A DNA stretch of 64,000 nucleotides from Chryseobacterium sp. Tr-659 (GTDB lineage Bacteria > Bacteroidota > Bacteroidia > Flavobacteriales > Weeksellaceae): NCBI RefSeq assembly GCF_011752975.1, contig NZ_VWWP01000005.1:62001-126000 (forward strand), in the 5' to 3' direction. The translations under genes and the position numbers were made by a program. Below, piece by piece: positions 27,146 through 34,401 of this stretch (the stretch's first letter is position 1; each line of letters begins with the position of its first letter). A model generated the notes under the pieces. The model saw only the letters and a list, made by a program, of their open reading frames with translations, searched no databases and was not told the DNA's origin.

Positions 27146-27146
27146 G

Positions 27147-27231
27147 CGGAGAGTGAGGGATTCGAACCCCCGGACCTGTTACAGTCAACAGTTTTCAAGA
27201 CTGCCGCAATCGACCACTCTGCCAACTCTCC
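27147..27231 (-). tRNA. tRNA-Ser (anticodon UGA)
   Basis: On the minus strand a complete class II cloverleaf can be drawn: acceptor GGAGAGT / ACTCTCC with discriminator G, a D arm with GGCAGAGTGGTCGA, an anticodon stem-loop with CTTGAAA (anticodon TGA), a long variable arm of about 15 bases and a T loop GGTTCGAATCC. At 85 bases the length is right for tRNA-Ser. CCA is not encoded. It is preceded by a good promoter and followed by a hairpin terminator, so it is a single-gene transcript. Confidence 0.95.
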
Positions 27232-27736
27232 CTAAACTCCGGCTATACCGTTGTTTTCAGTGGTGCAAATATAGAACGATTTTTAATTTCTGCAAAACTT
27301 TTGTAACACAAATTTTAACAAAACTTAATAATAGACTAGGAATCAGGGGAATTATTTTTATAAATATTTTTTCATGAAAATAAAGTATGCTATTACGGAA
27401 TCCCTTAATCTTATAAATTTTAACAACTTTATCTTTGGAGAACGCGGAAAGCATTTCAAATTTATATTTTAAACTATGTTTTGATTGCTAAAACCACATC
27501 CTAAATCTATAAAAATTAATCTCTAATTAAATCAAAAATGGAAAAATAACTATAATTGGGCCATCAAAACTAAAAAAGGGGTAATCTCTTTTACATAAAA
27601 TAAAAATCCATTTTTTCTTTCTAAAGTCTCCTTAGTCTACCAGAAGGAACATAATATATTTATAATCAGAATACTTATATTTGTAAAGATCCTTTTCATT
27701 ATAATAACCAATTAAAAACTAATACAATATTTTCAA
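27232..27736. other. Intergenic region between tRNA-Ser and the aspartyl-protease-like gene
   Basis: About 505 bp. It contains the tRNA promoter (27266-27295) on the minus strand and presumably the plus-strand promoter of the next gene. No other structure seen. Confidence 0.55.
27266..27295 (-). promoter_or_regulatory. Bacteroidota-type promoter of tRNA-Ser
   Basis: On the minus strand, TTG (27295-27293), a 19-base spacer and TATATTTG (27273-27266) match the -33 / -7 (TAnnTTTG) promoter of Bacteroidota. The -7 box lies about 35 bp upstream of the tRNA 5' end. Confidence 0.65.
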
Positions 27737-28588
27737 ATGTTTACTCAATTTTTCACCAAGAACATGGCTGTTATGGCCTCCTTAGTTTTTTCGTCTGTGG
27801 TTTTTGCCCAGAAAACACCCATGTCTGTTCTTCCATCCGGCCACCTGGTGGTAGGTGCTGAAATAGATGGTAAAAAAGGAAATTTCATTTTTGACACCGG
27901 AGGAGGAATCAATCTTTTCCTGGGAAATTTTTCCAAAAAGCTGGACAGGAAAGAAACTTATAATTATCTGACAGCCTTTCGGGCAACCGGTGAAAAAATG
28001 ACCATTCCTCTATTCAAATCAAAAGAAATTATTTTTAACGGTAAAAAGTTTAAAGATACCTGGTATTCTACTCATGACATGGAGATCAAGGGAATTGACG
28101 GTTTAATTTCTCTGCCCATGCTTTATGATACAGAATTTATCATAGACTATACCACCAATCAGCTCACCTTTCCAAAAGAAAAACTGAGCAGCAAAAAAGT
28201 GATGGATATCCAGCTGTCTACCCATGCAGACCAGTCTCTGGATATTACAACATACGTTCTTCTGAATAATAAATATACAATCAACGTTCTTCTGGATTCC
28301 GGTTCCGGCAAAGATTCTTTCTGGCTGAGTGAACGTCTTATGACTACCTTGGACATCAAAAAAGAAAGCCTGCAGGCTATAGAGAAAAAAAGTGAATTTA
28401 ATCCCGAACTGATTACCAAATTCTATAAAAGTGATATCGGTTCCATTTCCACTCCTTTTGCAACTGTTGAAAAGCCTAATGTGTTTTTTGTAGAAGGACT
28501 TATTTATGAAGGTAAAACAAGTATCAACTGGCTTGGCAAAAAACTGGGATTCAACCTTAAAGAGAAGAAAATTTATATTTTAGATTAG
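27737..28588 (+). CDS. Exported retropepsin-like aspartyl protease
   Basis: 283 residues. The N terminus MAVMASLVFSSVVFAQ (from the ninth codon) acts as a signal peptide. The mature part has the aspartyl-protease-like motif FIFDTGGGINLFL and, 140 residues later, a second lobe motif VLLDSGSGKDSFW. Both are D-T/S-G, the layout of retropepsin-like proteins that work as one-chain two-lobed enzymes. The last strands (GKTSINWLGKKLGFNLKEKK) match the end of Bacteroidota family members. The target is unknown. A related but altered protein is encoded at 46459. Confidence 0.8.
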   Translation: MFTQFFTKNMAVMASLVFSSVVFAQKTPMSVLPSGHLVVGAEIDGKKGNFIFDTGGGINLFLGNFSKKLDRKETYNYLTAFRATGEKMTIPLFKSKEIIFNGKKFKDTWYSTHDMEIKGIDGLISLPMLYDTEFIIDYTTNQLTFPKEKLSSKKVMDIQLSTHADQSLDITTYVLLNNKYTINVLLDSGSGKDSFWLSERLMTTLDIKKESLQAIEKKSEFNPELITKFYKSDIGSISTPFATVEKPNVFFVEGLIYEGKTSINWLGKKLGFNLKEKKIYILD

Positions 28589-28609
28589 GTAAAATACATG
28601 ATATAAGAA

Positions 28610-28642
28610 ACGGCTTTCAATTTCATTGAAAGCCGTCTTTAT
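28610..28642 (+). terminator. Terminator after the aspartyl-protease-like gene
   Basis: A 12-bp perfect stem (ACGGCTTTCAAT / ATTGAAAGCCGT) with a 3-base loop and a CTTT tail. Confidence 0.75.
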
Positions 28643-28810
28643 TGATTATGGGGATGCCAAACCACCCCGTTAAAAATTCTTTAGATTTTTTTGCGTTCAC
28701 TTTGTCATTCCATAGGAATCTCAGCCTTGCTGAAGTACTTTAGATTCCACGCTTCACCTTGTTCTGCTCAGAATGATAAGTATTATGCATATAGCAGCAT
28801 TCTTAGTCTT

Positions 28811-29188
28811 TTACTCCCCTGCCGGTTCGAACAACTCAATCTTGTTTCCTTCCGGATCCAGAATATGTACAAACTTTCCGTATTCATACGTAGCAACCTC
28901 ATCCAATACAGTTACGCCTTCTTTCTTCAGCTCTTCTACCAATGCTTCAATATTCTCAACATGGTAATTGATCATAAATTCTTTGGATGAAGGCTCAAAA
29001 TATTGGGTAGATTCTTTGAAAGGACTCCATAACGTATATCCTTTTTTATCAGACTCTGCATCTTTCCAGTCGAATTTAGCTCCGTATGGACTGGTTGGCA
29101 ATCCCAGATGAGTTTTGTACCATTCATTTACTTGTTCCGGGTCTTTACACTTAAAGAAGATTCCTCCGATAGCGGTTACTCTTTTCAT
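28811..29188 (-). CDS. VOC / glyoxalase-like protein
   Basis: 125 residues of the vicinal-oxygen-chelate fold: two beta-alpha-beta-beta-beta modules, the first starting RVTAIGGIFFKCKDP, the second with FMINYHVENIEALVEELKKEG and the ending FVHILDPEGNKIELFEPAG that carries the metal-binding Glu. The family includes glyoxalase I, bleomycin and fosfomycin resistance proteins and many of unknown activity, so no substrate is claimed. It is cytoplasmic and monocistronic by position. Confidence 0.88.
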   Translation of the reverse strand: MKRVTAIGGIFFKCKDPEQVNEWYKTHLGLPTSPYGAKFDWKDAESDKKGYTLWSPFKESTQYFEPSSKEFMINYHVENIEALVEELKKEGVTVLDEVATYEYGKFVHILDPEGNKIELFEPAGE

Positions 29189-29420
29189 TTTTTATTCGTT
29201 TTTGTTTAGTTTATAGTTTTCTGATATAAATTTCGTTCGTTTTGAAATTTCACAAATATATCAATGTTTTTGTTAGCTATTTCATGAATTTTTATAGAAT
29301 ATTTTATAAGAGCAATGTTGAAAATTGGAAAACGCAAAGGCGTAAGGAATATGTATACAACACTGCATTAAGACGCAAAGATTTTATCTCTGATAAAATT
29401 CAACTTTGAATTTTTTATGT

Positions 29421-29487
29421 CTCGCGGATTGCGCAGATGAAGCAGATACTAATAGAAAAATCTGCAAAATCTCCTTAATCTGCGAGA
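29421..29487. repeat. Dispersed imperfect palindrome, copy 1
   Basis: About 67 bp running from CTCGCGGATTGCGCAGAT to AATCTGCGAG, with internal CAGAT / ATCTG arms that fold into one long hairpin. A second copy with the same arms lies at 50797-50873, also in a gap between genes. Confidence 0.7.
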
Positions 29488-29520
29488 AGATATTAGTCCG
29501 TGTCATAATAGATAATTAAA

Positions 29521-29545
29521 AAAGCGCACCCATAAGGCACGCTTT
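29521..29545 (-). terminator. Terminator of trxB
   Basis: On the minus strand, AAAGCGTGCC and GGTGCGCTTT pair with two G-U pairs around TTATG, followed by a T run. Confidence 0.75.
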
Positions 29546-29566
29546 GTATTTTATAAACTGATATTA

Positions 29567-30508
29567 TTAGTGTAATTCAGCTAAATATTTCTCTGCATCC
29601 ATTGCAGCCATACATCCGCTTCCCGCAGCAGTAATAGCCTGTCTGTAGATATGGTCCTGAACATCCCCTGCAGCAAATACTCCCGGAAGATTTGTTCTTG
29701 AAGAACCTTTTTCAGTAACAATATATCCGTTTTCATCAAGATCTACCTGACCTACGAAAATGTCTGTATTGGGTTTGTGACCAATCGCGATAAAAATCCC
29801 TTCAACATCCACTGTAGATTTTTCCTGAGTTTGGTTATTAATGATCACTGCTCTTTCCACTAAACTGTTTTCTCCTTCAATCCCGATTAACTCATGGTGG
29901 AATTTCACTTCAATATTTGGAGTGCTTTCTACCCTGTGAACCATTGCTTTTGAAGCTCTGAACACGTCTTTTCTTACCAACAGCGTTACTTTTTTACATA
30001 GTTTTGCAAGATAAGTAGCTTCTTCTGCAGCCGTATCTCCTGCTCCTACCACTACCACGTCTTTTCCTCTATAGAAGAATCCGTCACATGTAGCACAAGC
30101 CGAAACACCTCCTCCTGCATATTTCTTCTCATCTTCAAGACCTAGATATTTTGCAGTAGCTCCTGTAGAGATAATAACTGTTTTGGCAAGGATTTCTTTG
30201 TTTCCTGCATATAGTTTGTGAACACCGCCAACTTCCTTAGAAAATTCAGCTTTGGTGATCATTTCGTAGTGAACTTTTGTTTCAAATCTTTCTGCCTGTT
30301 TTTGCAGATCCATCATCATTTCAGGACCTGTAATCCCAGCTGGATACCCTGGAAAGTTATCAACTTCCGTGGTTGTAGTTAATTGTCCGCCCGGCTCCAG
30401 ACCTGTATATAATTCAGGTTTTAAGTCTGCTCTTGCTGCATAGATAGCAGCTGTGAAACCAGAAGGTCCAGATCCAACGATCACACAATCTAAAATGTTT
30501 TGCTCCAT
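29567..30508 (-). CDS. trxB: Thioredoxin-disulfide reductase
   Basis: 313 residues, the normal length. The FAD motif is CVIVGSGPSGFTAAIYAAR. The redox-active pair is C138-A-T-C141 (SACATCDGFF), the NADPH site VVVGAGDTAAEEATYLA, and the C-terminal FAD contact GVFAAGDVQDHIYRQAITAAGSG. It transfers electrons from NADPH through FAD and the C138/C141 disulfide to thioredoxin in the cytoplasm. The gene stands alone with its own terminator. Confidence 0.96.
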   Translation of the reverse strand: MEQNILDCVIVGSGPSGFTAAIYAARADLKPELYTGLEPGGQLTTTTEVDNFPGYPAGITGPEMMMDLQKQAERFETKVHYEMITKAEFSKEVGGVHKLYAGNKEILAKTVIISTGATAKYLGLEDEKKYAGGGVSACATCDGFFYRGKDVVVVGAGDTAAEEATYLAKLCKKVTLLVRKDVFRASKAMVHRVESTPNIEVKFHHELIGIEGENSLVERAVIINNQTQEKSTVDVEGIFIAIGHKPNTDIFVGQVDLDENGYIVTEKGSSRTNLPGVFAAGDVQDHIYRQAITAAGSGCMAAMDAEKYLAELH

Positions 30509-30712
30509 AATTTACTTTGTTCGAAAAGATTTAATTTGAATTAGACCGCTAATTTCGGAATTTTTAATTTCTTTTTAAAGTTATTTTAATGATACTTGTC
30601 AATATCTGATATGTTGAATTTCGATGATTATTGCTATAGGTTTAAAATGACAGCGTTCGAGTTTTGATTTATCAAAAATCATCATTACCTCATGTTCTGC
30701 TATCTCTTATCT

Positions 30713-31750
30713 CTACACTTTCATCTTAATTTTATCTACATTGATAATCTTATATACCAGCTCCTTGATCAGTTCTGCTTCTCCCATATTCACCGCGCCA
30801 AGTCCTTTTCCTTTCATATCAAATTCTCTCAGAATAGAAATAACTCTGGTGGCATGTTTCAAAGGATACAATCTTGCACTTTCAGCATAATCTTTAATAA
30901 AATAAGGATTCACCCCCATCTGGGAGGCAATGGTTTGAGGAGACTGCCCTGCCATTGTCTGATAAATAATAACGTTTGAAAAATAGTTATAAAGGCTTGC
31001 CAACATCATCACAAAGGGATTATTCTTGGGATTTTTACCCATAAAATGAGCTATTTTAAATGCTGCATTCGCATTTTTTGTTCCTAAAGCCTTCTGAAGT
31101 TCAAAAACATTATATTCTTTACTGATCCCGATATGGTTTTCGATGATTGCTCCGTCAAGAACCTCTCCTTCTTTAAGAATGATTTTTAGCTTATTCAGTT
31201 CGTTGGCAATTCTTGAAAGATCATTTCCAAGATATTCTGCTAAAAGATGAGAAATATTGGGTGCTGTTTTAATATTAAGGCTTGCACATTCATCCGATAT
31301 CCATTTGGGAAGATTATTTTCCTTTACAGATTCGCTTAGAAAAAGAGCTTTAGCTTTATCCAAGGCTTTGGCAGCCTTTTTTCTGCTGTCCAGTTTCTTG
31401 TGCTTATGGGCAAAAACCAATACCGTTGAAGGCACAGGGCTTTCTACGTAAGATTCCAGAATTCGGTTTTCTTCCTCATTAAATCTCAGATCCTGAGCTT
31501 CTTTAACGATAATCACCTGCTTATCACCCATCATTGGGAACTGTCTTGCCAACGAAAGAACTTCCTGGTAAGATGTATCTTTTCCGTAAGTAACTGTTTG
31601 GTTGAAAGCTTTTTCATCTTCTTCCAAAAAGTTGTGCTCAAGGGCTTTTACAGCAACATCAATAAAGTAGGCTTCTTCTCCGTGGAAAAAATAAATAGGT
31701 AAAACTTCTTTATTTTTAATATTTTTGAGGATTAAATCTAATTCTTTCAT
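30713..31750 (-). CDS. holA: DNA polymerase III subunit delta
   Basis: 345 residues. The N-terminal clamp-loader domain starts KELDLILKNIKNKEVLPIYFFHGEEAYFIDVAV, the HolA signature, with a following KQVIIVKEAQDLR strand. The middle part has LLAEYLGNDLSRIANELNKL and the C-terminal collar helices include NPYFIKDYAESARLYP. As expected for delta, the ATP-binding P-loop is not intact. It opens the sliding clamp in the replisome. Its start codon is 7 bp from the start of the divergent HsdR_N-like gene, so each promoter must lie in the other's coding sequence or be very short. Confidence 0.92.
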   Translation of the reverse strand: MKELDLILKNIKNKEVLPIYFFHGEEAYFIDVAVKALEHNFLEEDEKAFNQTVTYGKDTSYQEVLSLARQFPMMGDKQVIIVKEAQDLRFNEEENRILESYVESPVPSTVLVFAHKHKKLDSRKKAAKALDKAKALFLSESVKENNLPKWISDECASLNIKTAPNISHLLAEYLGNDLSRIANELNKLKIILKEGEVLDGAIIENHIGISKEYNVFELQKALGTKNANAAFKIAHFMGKNPKNNPFVMMLASLYNYFSNVIIYQTMAGQSPQTIASQMGVNPYFIKDYAESARLYPLKHATRVISILREFDMKGKGLGAVNMGEAELIKELVYKIINVDKIKMKV

Positions 31751-31757
31751 CTTATTA

Positions 31758-32189
31758 ATGGAACTTCCAAAACTGAATTTTCAGGAAACTTTTGATTTTA
31801 AATTCAAGAAAGACAAAGATAAGTTTTTTATTTATGATTTGGTTCGTAAAACTTATCTCCTGCTCACTCCTGAAGAATGGGTAAGACAGCACTGGATACA
31901 TTATTATCTTACTGTAAAATCCTACTCTACCTCTGCTCTAATCACAGAAAAAAAAATTGTTCTGAATGGCCTTACCAAGCGCATAGACCTTCTGATTACG
32001 GAGAAAACAGAGCCTGTAATTCTGATTGAATGTAAAGCTCCGCAAATTAAATTAACGGAAAAAACATTTGAACAAACAGCCAGATACAATTCCATTATCG
32101 GGGCTAAAGAAATTATCTTAACCAATGGTCTGCAGCATATTAATGCTTATTACAAAGACGGGCAATATCAGTTTTACAGACCGGAATAG
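31758..32189 (+). CDS. HsdR N-terminal-domain (type I restriction-like) nuclease-fold protein
   Basis: 143 residues from the ATG at 31758 (MELPKLNF), chosen because an upstream in-frame start would overlap the holA start. It matches the type I restriction enzyme R N-terminal domain: FFIYDLVRKTYLLLTPEEWVRQH at the start, then the nuclease-like core RIDLLITEKTEPVILIECKAP (D..ECK, the PD-(D/E)xK pattern) and EQTARYNSIIGAKEIILTNG. There are no helicase or modification partners, so it is not a restriction system. It is a conserved stand-alone Bacteroidota protein next to holA, suggesting a DNA-related role (inference). Confidence 0.85.
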   Translation: MELPKLNFQETFDFKFKKDKDKFFIYDLVRKTYLLLTPEEWVRQHWIHYYLTVKSYSTSALITEKKIVLNGLTKRIDLLITEKTEPVILIECKAPQIKLTEKTFEQTARYNSIIGAKEIILTNGLQHINAYYKDGQYQFYRPE

Positions 32190-32203
32190 AAGGATAAAAA
32201 TAA

Positions 32204-32281
32204 ACTAAAATTGTATATAAAAACTATATGAAATGGTATACTTTTGGGTATTTCATTATTAGTTTAAAATACAATTTTAGT
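32204..32281. repeat. Long imperfect inverted repeat upstream of a secreted-protein gene
   Basis: Arms ACTAAAATTGTAT (32204-32216) and ATACAATTTTAGT (32269-32281) are perfect 13-bp complements. Inside them AAACTATATGAAAT and ATTTCATTATTAGTTT pair imperfectly, so the whole 78 bp can fold into one hairpin ending one base before the ATG. Confidence 0.6.
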
Positions 32282-32282
32282 C

Positions 32283-32696
32283 ATGAAAAAGTTATTAATT
32301 GTGGCGGCCTTAGGTATATTCACATTAGGCTTTTCACAAAATTATTACAATGATTACAGAGGAAGTATTTCTTCTATCAACTGGGGACAAGCAGCCATTT
32401 TTCTTGGATTAAATAAAAATCAGATCAATCAGATTATGATATTAAACAACCGTTATCCTGATTATAATTCCTGGAACCGTGTTTATGCCAAACAACCGAA
32501 CAGATGGTATACAGACCGTTATTATGCAATCGAAAGAATAATGACTCCTGAACAGTATAAAAGATTTTATGCAAGGTATTATCAAGGTCAGAATCCAAGA
32601 ATTATATATGATAATACTTACAGAAAACATTATGACAGACCACCAATGTATCATGATGGAAGGTTTAGATACCGTCACGATGAGCATCGCATGTAA
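32283..32696 (+). CDS. Small secreted protein, Tyr/Arg-rich, unknown function
   Basis: 137 residues with a signal peptide (MKKLLIVAALGIFTLGFSQ). The mature part is unusually rich in Tyr, Arg, Asn and His, with a helical middle (INWGQAAIFLGLNKNQINQIMILN) and IERIMTPEQYKRFYARYYQG, and a basic His-rich tail. The helical middle, followed by a 'tPEQ.. f' segment, is seen in small periplasmic proteins of Bacteroidota; I cannot name a function. It is monocistronic with a terminator 12 bases after the stop. A long hairpin sits directly before the start codon. Confidence 0.72.
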   Translation: MKKLLIVAALGIFTLGFSQNYYNDYRGSISSINWGQAAIFLGLNKNQINQIMILNNRYPDYNSWNRVYAKQPNRWYTDRYYAIERIMTPEQYKRFYARYYQGQNPRIIYDNTYRKHYDRPPMYHDGRFRYRHDEHRM

Positions 32697-32708
32697 AAAA
32701 ATAATTGG

Positions 32709-32735
32709 AACCGGAGGAAATCTTCCGGTTTTTTT
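32709..32735 (+). terminator. Terminator after the small secreted protein gene
   Basis: A 9-bp stem (AACCGGAGG / TCTTCCGGTT with one G-U) and a run of seven T. Confidence 0.8.
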
Positions 32736-32817
32736 ATTACTTATATAAAGCGATCTTAACAGAGAATGTAAAAAAGAAAGGTAAAAAAACAACTAAATTT
32801 AAGGCATAATTTAAAAT

Positions 32818-33429
32818 ATGGAAATTAAGAACATTATATTTGATTTCGGCGGGGTGTTAATGGATTGGGATCCAAGATACTTTTTCAAAGATTATTTTAA
32901 CGATAATGAAAAAATGGAGTACTTTCTTAAAAATATTGCCCAGTCTGAATGGAACGAGGAACAGGACAGAGGAAGAAGCCTTTCAGAGGGAACCGACATC
33001 CAGGTGAAAAAATTTCCGGATTGGGAAAAGGAAATCAGAGCTTATTATGACAACTGGACGGTAATGCTGAAAAGTGATATTCCGCAAAATGTAGACGTTT
33101 TAAGAAAACTGGGAAAAACTTCATATCAGTTATTCGGATTGACGAACTGGTCTGCAGAAACCTTCCCTTATGCTCTTGAAAATTATGATTTTTTTCAAAT
33201 TTTCGATGGAAAGATTGTGGTTTCCGGAACTGAAAAGCTTATCAAACCGGATCCGAAGATATGGTATGTTTTATTGGAAAGATATAACATTCAAGCTAAT
33301 CAGTCTGTTTTTATTGATGATAACCTGAAGAATATTGAAACGGCACAATCTTTAGGGTTTGTTACCATTCACATCACTCCTGATACCAATTTAGAAAAGG
33401 AACTTGTCCGCTTAGGTGTAAAAATTTAA
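32818..33429 (+). CDS. HAD-family hydrolase (HAD-IA, YihX-like)
   Basis: 203 residues. Motif I is FDFGGVLMDWDP, with the second Asp of the usual DxD replaced by Gly. In this HAD-IA branch (YihX and relatives) DFGGV is the normal form. Motif II is FGLTNWSAETF, the Lys motif III is KLIKPDPKIW, and motif IV is FIDDNLKNIETAQSLGF. A four-helix cap lies at about 20-90. Relatives dephosphorylate sugar phosphates; the substrate here is not known. It is cytoplasmic and has its own terminator. Confidence 0.88.
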   Translation: MEIKNIIFDFGGVLMDWDPRYFFKDYFNDNEKMEYFLKNIAQSEWNEEQDRGRSLSEGTDIQVKKFPDWEKEIRAYYDNWTVMLKSDIPQNVDVLRKLGKTSYQLFGLTNWSAETFPYALENYDFFQIFDGKIVVSGTEKLIKPDPKIWYVLLERYNIQANQSVFIDDNLKNIETAQSLGFVTIHITPDTNLEKELVRLGVKI

Positions 33430-33461
33430 TACATTTTCAATTTTAATAATTTTCTACATAC

Positions 33462-33489
33462 CCTCAATTGTTAATTGAGGATTTTTTTA
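33462..33489 (+). terminator. Terminator after the HAD gene
   Basis: An 8-bp stem (CCTCAATT / AATTGAGG) with a 3-base loop, followed by seven T. Confidence 0.8.
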
Positions 33490-33666
33490 TTTTAAAAAAA
33501 ATGTTTTTAAATATTTATATAACAATTAGAAAATTGATTAAAAAAATAAATAACAAAAAGCATATAAAAAACTCTAAATCAATAACTTAATTTATAAAAA
33601 AACTTAAAATTCCAATTATTTTTCATTTCTTTGATCCAAGAAAAATTTATTTAAAAACACACTTTT

Positions 33667-34383
33667 ATGAAAAAAAAATTATGCAGGGCAGTCAGTCTGT
33701 TCCTACTATCTGCTGGCACCTATATTTCTGCACAGCATCAATTTAACGTTACCCTTGATGCAGGGTACACTAACAGTATTCTTCATTCCAATTTGTCCAA
33801 TCTCATAGAATCAAAATATAAGAGCAGGCCGGGTTATGGTATTAATCTATCCGGAGAATATATGGTCTGGAAGTCATTTTTTGTATCCGCAGGAGCTGGC
33901 TTTCAGCAAAAAAACTACCGGTTTGAAAGGACAGGACAATATGCAGGATGGTATACCAATTATACCAATAATTTCATTGTGCTTCCTATACAGGCAGGCT
34001 CTTATATATTGAATAACCCTCATAAAGACAAAGGTCTCTGGTTTAAGGTATCAGGAGGCATATATTCTGAATATTGGCTTTCTATGAAGAGAGAAGGCAG
34101 ATATCCTCTTGTTGGAGGGCTGCAGGAATCCCCTCCCAACACGCATGCTTCTGTATCTGAGCGTTATGACTTTAAGACAAATGAGAATCAGCTCGATCGC
34201 TGGGGATATGGGCTAACAGGAACTTTGCAGGCAGGATATTCATTCAAAAAGCTTAGTGTACATGCTTCGTATAATTATCAGCATGGGCTTTCGGATATCA
34301 ACAGCTATAATGAGAATAAACAGCAAAAATCCTCCATCAGATCCTATATGATCTCTGCCGGAATTACTTACACAATCAACTAA
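33667..34383 (+). CDS. Outer-membrane beta-barrel protein
   Basis: 238 residues with a signal peptide (first about 22 residues, ending SAQ). The rest alternates hydrophobic and polar residues in Gly/Tyr-rich strands (YGINLSGEYMVWKSFFVSAGAGFQ, LQAGYSFKKLSVHASYNYQHG) and ends with SYMISAGITYTI, an aromatic-rich last strand typical of porin-type barrels of about eight strands. No known function. It is 18 bp upstream of the S41 peptidase lipoprotein, so the two probably form an operon and may work together at the outer membrane. Confidence 0.8.
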   Translation: MKKKLCRAVSLFLLSAGTYISAQHQFNVTLDAGYTNSILHSNLSNLIESKYKSRPGYGINLSGEYMVWKSFFVSAGAGFQQKNYRFERTGQYAGWYTNYTNNFIVLPIQAGSYILNNPHKDKGLWFKVSGGIYSEYWLSMKREGRYPLVGGLQESPPNTHASVSERYDFKTNENQLDRWGYGLTGTLQAGYSFKKLSVHASYNYQHGLSDINSYNENKQQKSSIRSYMISAGITYTIN

Positions 34384-34401
34384 TCGATAAACACATACAC
34401 A

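Larger units (their letters stand above)
26428..27146. other. Long non-coding stretch holding a peptide-gene relic
   Basis: About 720 bp with no intact gene. It contains the decayed GG-leader peptide relic (26777-26962 and beyond), a hairpin near 27008-27038 that matches a terminator for the lost peptide unit, and the hairpin terminator next to tRNA-Ser. A 70-codon frame at 26676-26888 crosses the relic in the wrong frame and is not a gene. Confidence 0.6.
29189..29566. other. Intergenic region with a dispersed palindromic repeat
   Basis: About 380 bp between the VOC gene and trxB. It holds an 'acgcaaaggcg'-like motif near 29333, the palindromic repeat at 29421-29487 and the trxB terminator at 29521-29545. 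Confidence 0.6.
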
